Below, in pieces: positions 15,903 through 24,654 of a stretch of 64,000 nucleotides of DNA. Position 1 is the stretch's first letter. Every line of letters begins with the position of its first letter. A program made the position numbers and the translations under genes. The stretch covers positions 1-64,000 of the forward strand of contig NZ_JACVOY010000010.1 of NCBI RefSeq assembly GCF_018882185.1, given 5' to 3'. Source of the DNA: Polynucleobacter sp. AP-Latsch-80-C2. Lineage in GTDB: Bacteria > Pseudomonadota > Gammaproteobacteria > Burkholderiales > Burkholderiaceae. Under the pieces are notes generated by a model, which was given only the letters and a program-made list of their open reading frames with translations, had not been told where the DNA came from and made no database searches.

Positions 15903-17648
15903 TTACTTTTGACCTAGACCCAGGGTATCAACCATTACTTTAAATACTTCAGTGTTATCCATGAAGCCTTTAAATTTCTCAGAGCCCGGGCCCATTGCAT
16001 TTAAAACAGCATCATCTGCAGTATGAACGCCGGTATCTTGTTGGGCCGGTAAATTGCCGCCAACGTGAATGGCATCTTCTTGTAATTGCTGGTACTTTGG
16101 ATTTGCAACATATTTACCGCCTTCACCTTTTACCGCAGGCACAAACGTACCATCCAATTTTGGATGCATTGTTTCGTAGTGATCTGGATAATTGCCGTAG
16201 AAAAAGGCAAGACGCTTTGAAACATCGATTTGACTTGGGTAACCCTGGACATCCGCCTTAGGATAATTTGGATAGCCTGCATCAGCATAAATCCCGACCT
16301 TTTCGCGCAAAGGTCCTGGCTTCTCATCATTAATAACGCCACTTATAGAGCCACTATGGGTATGGTCAGGCGTAACAATAATAAGAGTATCAGGATGAGT
16401 TTTGGCAAACTCTTTTGCTATTTGAACAGCATTACTCAACATGATGGTGTCAAATGCAGCTCGCTCCCAATCTAGTGGGTGATTAAACTTATCAATCAAA
16501 GCCGCCTCCACCATTAGAAAAAACCCATTCGGATTTCTGGAAAGTACCTCAATGGCAGAGGAGGTCATCTCAGTTAAATCGGGTTGGTTGGGATACTGAT
16601 TCACAGTATTCTTTTTTAGAAATAAACGATCAAGAGATCCATCCATATTATCTGGATGGAATACACCGAATAATTTTTTGGTGTTTTTATTTTCAGCAGC
16701 AGAAAGTAATTCTTGTTTTGTCAGGGCTATTTGATAGCCATCAGATTTAAATACATCAACAAGATTTTTATCATCATTCCTTTTAGAGCCCTTTGTTGAC
16801 TTAGGATAAAAATAAGCCGATCCACCACCTAGAATAACTTCGGCACCACTTGCTAGCAATTGATCAGCAATATATTGCTTATCGGCACGTCGTCTTGTAT
16901 GGGAGACTACTGCGCCAGGTGTGGCGTCCTGTAGCTCAGCATCAGAAACGATTCCAACAGACATTTTCGTTTTTCGCTTTATCAACTCAGAAATGGTTTC
17001 CACCTTTGGGTGCGATAAATTATCGCTAGCCCGAGAAACATAAACACCCATAGCATTAACAGCAGTTTTGTGTCCCGTAGTGTAGGCACTCATAGAGTTA
17101 GCAGAATCGGTGATCAAAGAATCAGATCCAGAGGTGCCAATCATGGCCGTACTAGGCATATCATCAAATGCAAGTCTTCCTTGATACTTCCCCTCAATAA
17201 TGCCCTTTGATAAGACTCGAGCTGCAGTGCGATTAGCAATGGTCATGCCATCGCCCACGAAAAGAATCACGTTTTTAACGCGACGGGGCCCACTGGAATA
17301 GACGTCCCAAGTGACTTCTGCTTTTTCTTGCGGTGTCTTGGCTGTTAATAAATATTTACCTGACTTAGATAGCTGTACATCTCGATAAAGGAGCGAGCTT
17401 CCCTTGCCGCCTTCGTTTGAAATAAACTCAGGCTTTACTTTAATCATTTTTGATATTGGTTTTCCATTGAGCTCCACAACAATATCTTCAGGACTATTAA
17501 TACTATTGAGTTCAATCTTGATATTGAACTTCGCACCCGTCAAAATTGCCGCATTATCGATTGGATAGATGACTGCCGAATTTGCTAGAGCAGCGTAGCT
17601 TGTGAATACAAATGGCAGTATTAATTTAGAAATCTGGGCAAGGTTCAT
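15903..17648 (-). CDS. phoA: Alkaline phosphatase, PhoA family, long form
   Basis: The product is a 581-residue periplasmic phosphomonoesterase. The signal peptide is about 1-24 (FTSYAALANS). The metal-binding motif is ILFVGDGM (128-135, Asp133), the nucleophile region TDSANSMSAYTTG (180-192, Ser182), and the late metal motif TPDHTHSG. It is about 110 residues longer than E. coli PhoA. The extra part is N-terminal (25-120), contains repeated beta-type residues (IKIELNS, IVVELNGKP) and looks like an immunoglobulin-type add-on domain. A Pho-box-like site lies 49-66 bases upstream (17697-17714). It is followed closely by the MgtC gene. Confidence 0.9.
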   Translation of the reverse strand: MNLAQISKLILPFVFTSYAALANSAVIYPIDNAAILTGAKFNIKIELNSINSPEDIVVELNGKPISKMIKVKPEFISNEGGKGSSLLYRDVQLSKSGKYLLTAKTPQEKAEVTWDVYSSGPRRVKNVILFVGDGMTIANRTAARVLSKGIIEGKYQGRLAFDDMPSTAMIGTSGSDSLITDSANSMSAYTTGHKTAVNAMGVYVSRASDNLSHPKVETISELIKRKTKMSVGIVSDAELQDATPGAVVSHTRRRADKQYIADQLLASGAEVILGGGSAYFYPKSTKGSKRNDDKNLVDVFKSDGYQIALTKQELLSAAENKNTKKLFGVFHPDNMDGSLDRLFLKKNTVNQYPNQPDLTEMTSSAIEVLSRNPNGFFLMVEAALIDKFNHPLDWERAAFDTIMLSNAVQIAKEFAKTHPDTLIIVTPDHTHSGSISGVINDEKPGPLREKVGIYADAGYPNYPKADVQGYPSQIDVSKRLAFFYGNYPDHYETMHPKLDGTFVPAVKGEGGKYVANPKYQQLQEDAIHVGGNLPAQQDTGVHTADDAVLNAMGPGSEKFKGFMDNTEVFKVMVDTLGLGQK

Positions 17649-17696
17649 GATTTGAGATGTGGAACTAACAATAAAATTCCAATATCCACAATGCAG

Positions 17697-17714
17697 ATGT
17701 CATTTATGTGACAA
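17697..17714 (-). promoter_or_regulatory. Putative Pho box upstream of phoA
   Basis: On the minus strand TTGTCAC (17714-17708) and ATGACAT (17703-17697) are separated by ATAA, with 11-base spacing. Each matches the PhoB heptamer CTGTCAT at five of seven positions. The distance to the phoA start is 48 bases. It is weaker than the site at 9958-9997 but in the expected place. Confidence 0.5.
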
Positions 17715-17729
17715 AGCCTTATATTGGCG

Positions 17730-19172
17730 CTAAAGAGCGGTTTTTTTACTAGCTACCTTAAGCACTCCACTTTTAACGGCCCTGCGAAACTCCTCATAAT
17801 CGGACTCATTTTGTTTGGCATAAGACCTTGCAAAAGCATACAAAGCTTCAGTAAGCCCTTTGGATTCCCCCCAATAACCCGCAATCAAGGCTGCATCGCC
17901 TGAGCGGGCATGCCCTAGTGCGAGAGCCCATCCAAAAAGTTTAGCGTAATCCGGAAGGGTTTTTAAGGTAACGCCGCCTGAGCCGACAGCGATTCCGCCC
18001 TTCATATCCCGCAATTGACGCAGATAAAAACCCTGACTGTGATCAATATCGTATTGAATGGAGCCGTAGTTCAAAAATATGTCTGGCGCCCCCTGAAGCA
18101 GTCTTTGACCAGCTACCACACGTCTTCCCATATCTCGATAAATAGATTCTCCAAGATAAGGGGAGAGAACTGATCTCTGAGCTTCTTTGTATTGAAGAAA
18201 TAGCGGATCTTTTGGACCATCACCCTCGAAGTAGAAGACCATACAGTTAGTACCTACACTGCCCACCCCCACCACTTTGCGGGCAAAGTCTTTTAATGAG
18301 TAGCGTTCGAACAAAATTTGTCTGTCCGCTAATAAAGTATGCGAATAATTGAGTAAAGCTTTGTCAATTAATGTAGATAATGACACGCCATAAGCACTCT
18401 TTTTAAAATGCTCAATAAGTGGTGGTCTATTAATAATTTTTCTGTTCTTACCAACAATAGTAGTAAGACTCTCTAGGACCTGAATATTACTTTGGTCCTT
18501 GACTTGCTTCAACATGGCATCCAAATATTGTTGATGTTCCTTGCTAAAGTGCTTCCGGATATCACTCTCACCGATGAACTCTTGTGCAATTGCTAAATAA
18601 GGCATCTGAGCATATTGCGTCATACGTTTTTGGTATTCAGAGCAAATTCGATATACCAACTTTTTGCTTATGCCCTTATCTCCACACATGGATTCACAGG
18701 CAATGACAGCACTTGCGACTAATCGCTTTATATCCCACTCCCAACTTCCAGGCAGCGTCTCATCAAAATCATTTATCCCAAAAACGAGGCGATGTTCTGC
18801 CGTACCAAATAAACCAAAATTAGACACGTGCATATCACCGCACAACTGTTCGGTGATATTGGTTGACGGTTGATTGGCTAAATCTTGAGCCATGATGGCC
18901 GCACCGCCACGATAAAAGGCAAATGGCGATTGCAGCATCCGCTGATAACGAATTGGAATCAGCTCTTGGATGCGGCTCTTTGCCTGCTTCTCCAGAATCT
19001 CAACTGGGTTAATGCGATGCTTAGGAGGAGTATAAGTGCCCTGCGTCACAAAACTAACCTGCTTACGTTTGGCTTTTCAATCTGCCATACGCTTTTTGAT
19101 ACTAGGCCGTGGATCTTGAAATGACTCTACAGAGTGTAAAACGGCATATTTCGGTTTAATTGCTAATGACAT
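17730..19172 (-). pseudogene. DUF2252 family protein, interrupted by an in-frame TGA
   Basis: The uninterrupted part (GTG start at 19049 to 17730) encodes 439 residues of the DUF2252 family: NPVEILEKQAKSRIQELIPIRYQRM, SPFAFYRGGA, CGDMHVSNFG and FGINDFDETLPG, a kinase-like fold of unknown function. The same frame continues upstream to ATG at 19172 (30 residues, ending in KKRMAD), broken only by TGA at 19077-19079; the upstream residues SFQDPRPSIKKRMAD look like the normal DUF2252 N-terminus. A single TGG-to-TGA change would explain it. The shorter protein from GTG may still be made, with nearly the whole domain. An assembly error is possible. The neighbours belong to phosphorus metabolism. Confidence 0.7.
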
Positions 19173-19235
19173 AAAGAGATCCAGATGGCCTGTAACCACC
19201 ATCTTAATACCGATTGCCCCCCCTGTGCCCCTTAT

Positions 19236-19676
19236 CTAAAAATTGAGAAGCTTAAGCTTTTCCTGAATACTTGCAGGCAAGGTTGCAAACCAGGCATGTT
19301 CGCTACCAACCTCAGGAAGAATCTGACCATATTCAATCATTTGATCTGGAGCCAATTCGTCGATATATGCCCAAATATGGTGGCTCGCTAACTTACTCGC
19401 TTTTTGAACAGCAACCTCTAACTCAACTAACAATTGCTTTTTGATTTGTGCAGTTCTCCCAAGTCGTATTTGTCCGCACAAGAAAATATGCGGTTCATCA
19501 AGCAATACGCCACCGATAAAGCAATCATGCTGATCCAATTGCTTAAAGATGACCTGGGCAAAATAAGCATCGGCACCCGTTACATCGGCATGTATTTTTG
19601 TTACAGCTTGGGCGATAGTAAATTTTTGATGGGTAGTAAGAGAAATTCCAGCGTAATAAACGCTATAAGTTGCCAT
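19236..19676 (-). CDS. Tautomerase-superfamily protein, cis-CaaD-like, lacking Pro1
   Basis: The product is 146 residues, aligning end to end with cis-3-chloroacrylic acid dehalogenase-like tautomerases. Numbered after removal of Met, His28, Arg70, Arg73, Tyr103 and Glu114 all fall at the catalytic positions known for cis-CaaD. The N-terminus is Ala-Thr-Tyr where the family has the catalytic Pro1. The codon is GCA, one base from the proline codon CCA. The enzyme is thus either inactive in the normal proline-based chemistry or has taken another role. The substrate is unknown. It stands between the DUF2252 gene and a 59-residue gene. Confidence 0.75.
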   Translation of the reverse strand: MATYSVYYAGISLTTHQKFTIAQAVTKIHADVTGADAYFAQVIFKQLDQHDCFIGGVLLDEPHIFLCGQIRLGRTAQIKKQLLVELEVAVQKASKLASHHIWAYIDELAPDQMIEYGQILPEVGSEHAWFATLPASIQEKLKLLNF

Positions 19677-19693
19677 AGGAATCTTTTAAAAAA

Positions 19694-19873
19694 TTAAATT
19701 ATTTCGTCAAGTCGTAATCTATATTTGCCATCCAATATGAATGCTTGTGTATTTCTATCTTCCGTAACCTTAAATTGGACTTTCTTACCAGAAGATAAAA
19801 ATGATTGTGATGAAGTGATTTGAACTTCTTTTCTAAAAACATCAGAGAGATACTTTTTAAGTTCAGAATTCAT
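19694..19873 (-). CDS. Small hypothetical protein, 59 residues
   Basis: This frame runs from ATG 19873 to TAA 19694 with AAAGGAG about 10 bases before the start. The 59 residues (MNSELKKYLSDVFRKEVQIT at the start, then LDGKYRLRLDEII at the end) alternate in a beta-like pattern after an N-terminal helix and look like a real globular small protein. I recognise no family. It lies 17 bases upstream of the tautomerase gene on the same strand, so the two may be co-transcribed. Confidence 0.5.
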   Translation of the reverse strand: MNSELKKYLSDVFRKEVQITSSQSFLSSGKKVQFKVTEDRNTQAFILDGKYRLRLDEII

Positions 19874-20211
19874 AAGGCTCTCACTCCTTTATTAATGTAG
19901 GTTTCGCAATCCTAGCGATCATTTATTTCAGTTTTATTAATAGCCATATTTAATAAGCTTAGCTACCTAGCTTATATTTGGAAAAACGATTTGAATAAGC
20001 TAAACGAGCTTCGTTCCAGGCTTGCATTAGTTGTATGGTAAATTTTTTCATGTCCTATACTTATGGTGAAAGATTTAAAGAAGTATTCTTTTTTGAAGAA
20101 ATATCAGCGTTAAGATGTAATGATCAGTCATCAACATGACAAGGATGAGTCTATTTCGTGTCAAATCAAAGTTCATGAGATACACTGATTTCTCAAGTTG
20201 AAACTCTGAGA
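19874..20211. other. Mostly non-coding gap with a possible 30-residue frame
   Basis: These 338 bases separate the minus-strand small gene from the plus-strand MgtC gene and should hold both promoters. A minus-strand frame at 19959-20051 (30 residues, MKKFTIQLMQAWNEARLAYS...) looks protein-like but has only a weak AGGA directly before its ATG. A poor Pho-like pair lies near 20126-20143. Nothing else is clear. Confidence 0.4.
19959..20051 (-). CDS. Possible 30-residue peptide
   Basis: The frame has ATG at 20051 and TAA at 19959. The product begins MKKFTIQLMQAWNEARLAYS and ends with KYKLGS. It is amphipathic and basic, like many short regulatory or membrane-associated peptides. AGGA sits almost against the ATG, which is poor spacing. 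Real expression is uncertain. Confidence 0.2.
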   Translation of the reverse strand: MKKFTIQLMQAWNEARLAYSNRFSKYKLGS

Positions 20212-20700
20212 ATGGAAAATACAATGGCTCACTGGGACCAATACGCAACGATTGCTTTGAGACTGGGTTTGGCTCTATTGGCCGGATCTATCCTTGGACT
20301 AAATCGTTGGCTTCACCATAAGTCAGCTGGTATTCGCACCCATTCTTTGGTATCCATTGGCGCAGCCACGGCCGTAATATTAATAAGTGATTTTATTCAC
20401 GATGATGCACAGTCATTGAGTCGAGTTCTTCAAGGTCTCATTACTGGATTAGGATTTTTAGGTGCAGGGGTCATTATTCACGAACAACGATCCTCGAAAA
20501 TTCATGGGCTGACAACAGCCGCCAGTATTTGGACCTGCGCTTTAGTTGGGGCGGCTTTTGGAGGTGGTCAATTTATGTTGGGCCTGTTTAGTATTGGGGC
20601 AATCTTTCTAGCCCTAGCTCTTGGGGGCCCCTTAGAAAAGCTGGTTGCACGGTTTCTTGGGATTAAAAGAGGGTCTGAAATATCTGAGGAACCAGAGTAA
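20212..20700 (+). CDS. MgtC/SapB family membrane protein, short form
   Basis: The product is 162 residues, only the membrane part of the family. Motifs are SILGLNRWLHHKSAGIRTHS (26-45), [13 protein letters not shown] (80-92) and TTAASIWTCALVGAAFGGG (100-118). It has four or five hydrophobic segments and lacks the C-terminal ACT-like domain present in the other copy at 15172-15888. ATG at 20224 is an alternative start. It stands alone on the plus strand next to the phoR-pst block. Role by family: survival under low phosphate or magnesium. The direct function of MgtC-like proteins without the C-domain is unclear. Confidence 0.85.
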   Translation: MENTMAHWDQYATIALRLGLALLAGSILGLNRWLHHKSAGIRTHSLVSIGAATAVILISDFIHDDAQSLSRVLQGLITGLGFLGAGVIIHEQRSSKIHGLTTAASIWTCALVGAAFGGGQFMLGLFSIGAIFLALALGGPLEKLVARFLGIKRGSEISEEPE

Positions 20701-20783
20701 AAGTTAACAAAAATGCCCAAAAATAGCGTTTTGTCATATTCATTTGCTAGGATGAGCCCCTTAATTCACCAAAAGTCATAAAT

Positions 20784-20984
20784 ATGAGCAAATATCAATA
20801 CGAAGACGCAGTTAAACAGCTGCAGGAAACAGGCAGTATTAGTCTGGATGACTTCAAAAATCTCTCCCATGATGACCTCGCGGAGCTTTTTGAGGAAATT
20901 AAGGTTTGGTGCTTATATGCCAATGGAAAGACAGAAAAGCTTCCCAAAGAGTCGAAGAAAAAGAAAAAGAAAAAGAAGGAGTAG
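20784..20984 (+). CDS. Small protein with polylysine tail
   Basis: The product is 66 residues. The first 50 are acidic and helical (YEDAVKQLQETGSISLDDFKNLSHDDLAELFEEI), and the end is a run of eight lysines and Glu. I do not recognise a characterised family; the conserved look of the helical part suggests a real small protein. The lysine tail could bind nucleic acid, polyphosphate or membrane phosphates, which is speculation. It converges with phoR, ending two bases from its stop codon. Confidence 0.55.
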   Translation: MSKYQYEDAVKQLQETGSISLDDFKNLSHDDLAELFEEIKVWCLYANGKTEKLPKESKKKKKKKKE

Positions 20985-20986
20985 TT

Positions 20987-22285
20987 TTAAGCGCTGAGGC
21001 GCTCTTTAGGAAAGCGTAAGGTGAATATGCTTCCCTTACCCGGTGTGCTTTCAATTAAAAGCTGGGCTTGATGTCGGCTGGCAATATGCTTAACAATAGC
21101 CAAGCCAAGTCCCGTACCTCCGGTATCACGTGACCTACTACGATCCACCCGATAAAAACGCTCAGTAAGCCTCGTTAAATGCTCTGAAGCAATCCCGGGG
21201 CCGGTGTCTGATACCGAGAACTCGCCCTGACCTTCATTATTAACGCTCCAGAGAACATTAATAGCGCCTATATCAGGGGTATAACGAATTGCATTAGAAA
21301 CCAAGTTACTAAATGCAGATAATATTTCACGCTCATCCCCTAAAAGGTTTGCATTCGACTCGACGTCGAAGCTAAAAGCATGCCTTCCCTGCGAAAGTGC
21401 TTCTGCATCATTTTTCAGCAAGGCCATTAAAGTTTTTATTTTCACCTCATTACTTCCCGCAGGAAGCGCATTTGATTCCAGATTCGCCAAGGTAAGCAAG
21501 TCTTCCACTAGGCTTTTCATTCTCTGAGCCTGAGACATCATCATCTCAAAATATTGATCCTGTTGTGCCTTTTCGAGATTTAAGGTTTGCACTGTCTCCA
21601 GGAAACCCATTAAAACCGTAATCGGGGTACGCATTTCATGGGAGACATTGGCAACGAAGTCACGACGCATGGCATCTGCTTTTTGCAAATCGGTTACATT
21701 TTGTATTAATAATAAGTGGCGCTTTTGACCAAACGGAAAGGCCTGAAGCATTAAGCTAAGGCTAGCACTCGGGCCCATGCGCTCGAGCAATAGTGGCTCC
21801 TCAAAATTTCTCTTAATAAGGTATTGAACAAATTCAGGGCGCCTTATGAGAAAGTTGATTCTTTGCAACGCATCACGTTTGAAATTAAGCCCAAAAAAAC
21901 GTTCGGCAATACTATTGCACCACTCAATATGATCGCCATCATCCAGCATAACAATGCCGTTAGGTGAGGCTTGAAATGCTTCTATAAAGTGATCATGCTG
22001 CTCTTGAATATTGCGCATTCTTTGCTTCAGCTCTTTGATCAGACGCTTAAGACCAAAGTACACCTCCTCCCAATAACCACTGGGTAGCGGAATATTCTCA
22101 ACTGAATCAGATTGAATATATGCTTTTAGGCGCGCCAGATTAATGTAGGAATAGATTAAGGGCGTTAATAAGACTGCAATGGCGGTGAAGATAGCCCAAT
22201 CAGAACCAAAGAAATGTAGACTGATGTAGGCAACTAAAGTAGCCAGACATGTTATGAAAAAAAGTCGAGATAAAGCGGCGATCAT
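20987..22285 (-). CDS. phoR: Phosphate regulon sensor histidine kinase PhoR
   Basis: The product is a 432-residue inner-membrane kinase. It has two membrane segments (about 5-25 and 29-48) with almost no periplasmic loop, a PAS domain (about 98-200), phospho-acceptor His216 in VSHEMRTP, an N-box SNLVSNAIRYTP, and G-boxes SDTGPGI and GTGLGLAIV. The short periplasmic part is typical of PhoR, which reads phosphate status through PstSCAB-PhoU and not by direct binding. It follows phoB by 66 bases and phosphorylates it. Confidence 0.93.
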   Translation of the reverse strand: MIAALSRLFFITCLATLVAYISLHFFGSDWAIFTAIAVLLTPLIYSYINLARLKAYIQSDSVENIPLPSGYWEEVYFGLKRLIKELKQRMRNIQEQHDHFIEAFQASPNGIVMLDDGDHIEWCNSIAERFFGLNFKRDALQRINFLIRRPEFVQYLIKRNFEEPLLLERMGPSASLSLMLQAFPFGQKRHLLLIQNVTDLQKADAMRRDFVANVSHEMRTPITVLMGFLETVQTLNLEKAQQDQYFEMMMSQAQRMKSLVEDLLTLANLESNALPAGSNEVKIKTLMALLKNDAEALSQGRHAFSFDVESNANLLGDEREILSAFSNLVSNAIRYTPDIGAINVLWSVNNEGQGEFSVSDTGPGIASEHLTRLTERFYRVDRSRSRDTGGTGLGLAIVKHIASRHQAQLLIESTPGKGSIFTLRFPKERLSA

Positions 22286-22351
22286 GGGTGCAATCTTAGA
22301 CTAACTTTGGAAAACACCGAAAATTCTTGGTGAAACGCTATTAATGAAGGG

Positions 22352-23065
22352 CTATGTCTGTGTTGGGGTTTTAGTGATTCTGTATCCACTACCCCTTACT
22401 GTTTCTATGTATCGGTCACAATCAACAGAGACCAATGCTGCACGCAAACGCTTGATATGAACATCTACAGTGCGCTCTTCAATATAGACCTCATTACCCC
22501 ATACGTTATCAAGTAAATTGGCGCGTGAATGCACTCTCTCAGGGTTGGCCATAAAGAACTGAAGGATTCTGTATTCAGTTGGACCAAGGGAAATAGGCTG
22601 AGGTTCAAGATTTGGACATATGGCAAAAACTCGGTGAGAACTGGGATCTAACTTTAGCGGCCCTACGGTAAGGGGTCCAGTATCTTCAATCGGAGTCTGT
22701 CTGCGTAATAATGCTTTGACTCTTGCAACCAGTTCCTTTGGAGAAAAAGGTTTAGTAACGTAATCGTCTGCTCCAGCATCAAGCCCCGAAACCTTGTCTC
22801 CCTCTTCGCTCTTAGCGGTTAGCATGAGGATTGGAAGACCTCTGGTTCTCTCTTTAGCACGTAGCTCTTTTGCAAATTGGACGCCAGATTTTCCGGGCAA
22901 CATCCAGTCTAAAATCAATAAGCTTGGTAAGCGCTCCTTCATTAAAGAAGCAGCAACCTCAGTTTGCATAGCCTTTTCAACTTCATAACCTGCATGAGTT
23001 AAGTTCACTGAAATTAACTCAGCAATGGATGGCTCATCTTCAACAACTAGTATGCGGTGAGTCAT
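22352..23065 (-). CDS. phoB: Phosphate regulon response regulator PhoB
   Basis: The product is 237 residues of the OmpR/PhoB family. The receiver domain (1-120) has acidic Glu11/Asp10, phospho-acceptor Asp53 (ILDWMLPG) and the TKPFSPKELVARVKALLRR linker. The C-terminal winged helix contains YRILQFF, VWGNEVYIEERTVDVHIKRLR and a GSGYRI end. It binds Pho boxes such as those proposed at 9112, 9958, 14839, 17697 and 27656. It lies 19 bases after phoU. Confidence 0.95.
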   Translation of the reverse strand: MTHRILVVEDEPSIAELISVNLTHAGYEVEKAMQTEVAASLMKERLPSLLILDWMLPGKSGVQFAKELRAKERTRGLPILMLTAKSEEGDKVSGLDAGADDYVTKPFSPKELVARVKALLRRQTPIEDTGPLTVGPLKLDPSSHRVFAICPNLEPQPISLGPTEYRILQFFMANPERVHSRANLLDNVWGNEVYIEERTVDVHIKRLRAALVSVDCDRYIETVRGSGYRITKTPTQT

Positions 23066-23084
23066 TTTGAGTATTAGATTTTAA

Positions 23085-23792
23085 TTAAGGTTTATTGGCT
23101 TCGCGGACTAAGTCTTCGTGGGGGATATGACGCACATCCGAACCTTTAGCAATGTAAATTACAAACTCAGCAATGTTTTTTGCATGGTCACCAATGCGCT
23201 CAATTGCTTTAGCAATGGTTAGCATATCGAGTCCAGTACTGATCATGTGCGGATCCTCGGACATATAAGTCATGAGCTTCCTTACAAACCCCCTGAATTC
23301 CTCGTCGATTTGACGATCCTCTTCAACAACTTCAGCAGCGGCAATAGTATCAAGTCTGGCAAATGCGTCTAGGCTGCGACGGAGTAAAGTAATGGCCATC
23401 TGACCAGACAAGCGAATTTCAGCAACATTGATGTTGTAGGTTTCACCGGATTCAATTAATCGCTTTGTTCTCTTGGCAACCCGCTCTGCCTCATCACCCG
23501 CACGCTCTAGATTAGTAATCGCTTTTGATACTGCCATCACTAAACGTAAATCGCGTGCTGTTGGCTGGCGTCTCGCAATAAGTTCAGTACAGGCTAAATC
23601 AATTTGTATTTCAAGATCATTAACTAATTTCTCATTCTCAATCACAATATTGCAAGTATCAACATCCATTTGGGTAAATGCACGCATTGCGGTTGAAATC
23701 TGTGACTCAACTAAGCCACCCATTTCTAGCAATCGACTTGAGAGTGAATTTAAATCAGCATCAAATTGTGATGAAAGGTGTTTATCTGGCAT
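23085..23792 (-). CDS. phoU: Phosphate transport system regulator PhoU
   Basis: The product is 235 residues, two repeated three-helix bundles. The family motifs ERAGDEAERVAKR (about 94-106) and ERIGDHAKNIAEFVIYI (about 194-210), each with metal-coordinating E/D residues, are present. PhoU connects the Pst transporter to PhoR and keeps the regulon off when phosphate is plentiful. It starts 13 bases after pstB. Confidence 0.95.
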   Translation of the reverse strand: MPDKHLSSQFDADLNSLSSRLLEMGGLVESQISTAMRAFTQMDVDTCNIVIENEKLVNDLEIQIDLACTELIARRQPTARDLRLVMAVSKAITNLERAGDEAERVAKRTKRLIESGETYNINVAEIRLSGQMAITLLRRSLDAFARLDTIAAAEVVEEDRQIDEEFRGFVRKLMTYMSEDPHMISTGLDMLTIAKAIERIGDHAKNIAEFVIYIAKGSDVRHIPHEDLVREANKP

Positions 23793-23805
23793 TTAATGTC
23801 TCCAA

Positions 23806-24654
23806 TTAACCGAAGCGGCCGGTAATGTAGTCTTCTGTTTCTTTACGCTTAGGCTTGATAAATATCTCATCGGTTTTACCAAACTCAATCAAACTTCCAA
23901 GATACATATAAGCAGTGTAATCGGATACTCGTGCCGCCTGTTGCATATTATGGGTAACAATTGCAATGGTGTACTCGTGCTTAAGCTCATTAATGAGCTC
24001 TTCAATCTTTCCTGTAGAAATGGGATCTAAGGCGGATGTAGGTTCATCTAGCAAAATCACGGATGGCTTTACTGCAACCCCGCGAGCAATACAAAGACGT
24101 TGCTGCTGACCACCAGAAAGCGATAATCCGCTTTGGTTAAGCTTGTCTTTAGCCTCATTCCACAAGGCTGCCTTGTTCAAGGCCCATTCAACACGCTCAT
24201 CCATTTCTGAACGTGAAAGTTTTTCATACAAGCGAACACCAAAAGCAATGTTTTCATAAATAGACATTGGGAATGGGGTTGGTTTCTGGAAAACCATACC
24301 AATGCGTGAGCGCAGTAAGTTTAAATCCTGGCCGGGCTCAAGAATATTCTGCCCGTAAAAATTGATCTCACCCTCGGCGCGTTGACCAGGATAGAGGTCA
24401 TACATGCGATTTAGTGTGCGCAATAACGTCGACTTACCGCAACCTGAGGGTCCAATAAAAGCCGTTACCTTACCTTGCTCAATATCAAGGTTGATACCTT
24501 TTAAGCCTTGAAATGAACCATAATAGAAGTTTAAGTTTCTAACTTCAAGCGCATTCGTAACTGCTTTCTGAGACTCATTGTTTGCTATTTCCACTCTACC
24601 CCCTTGACTATCAATCTTATTTAAGTCAAACATTGTTTTCATATTGCTCATCAT
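23806..24654 (-). CDS. pstB: Phosphate ABC transporter ATP-binding protein PstB
   Basis: The product is 282 residues. Walker A is GPSGCGKST, the Q-loop is in [16 protein letters not shown] (the proline-rich stretch is specific to PstB), the signature is LSGGQQQR, Walker B is [12 protein letters not shown] and the H-loop is [13 protein letters not shown]. The N-terminus is about 25 residues longer than E. coli PstB; Met5 or Met8 may be the true start. The ATGATGA overlap with pstA indicates translational coupling. Confidence 0.96.
   Translation of the reverse strand: MMSNMKTMFDLNKIDSQGGRVEIANNESQKAVTNALEVRNLNFYYGSFQGLKGINLDIEQGKVTAFIGPSGCGKSTLLRTLNRMYDLYPGQRAEGEINFYGQNILEPGQDLNLLRSRIGMVFQKPTPFPMSIYENIAFGVRLYEKLSRSEMDERVEWALNKAALWNEAKDKLNQSGLSLSGGQQQRLCIARGVAVKPSVILLDEPTSALDPISTGKIEELINELKHEYTIAIVTHNMQQAARVSDYTAYMYLGSLIEFGKTDEIFIKPKRKETEDYITGRFG

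Noticed and set aside
20126-20143. Possible Pho box (CAGTCAT, ATGACAA) before the short MgtC gene
   Set aside because: Spacing is right, but the second half-site matches the consensus at only four of seven positions and lies about 70 bases before the start; too weak to claim.
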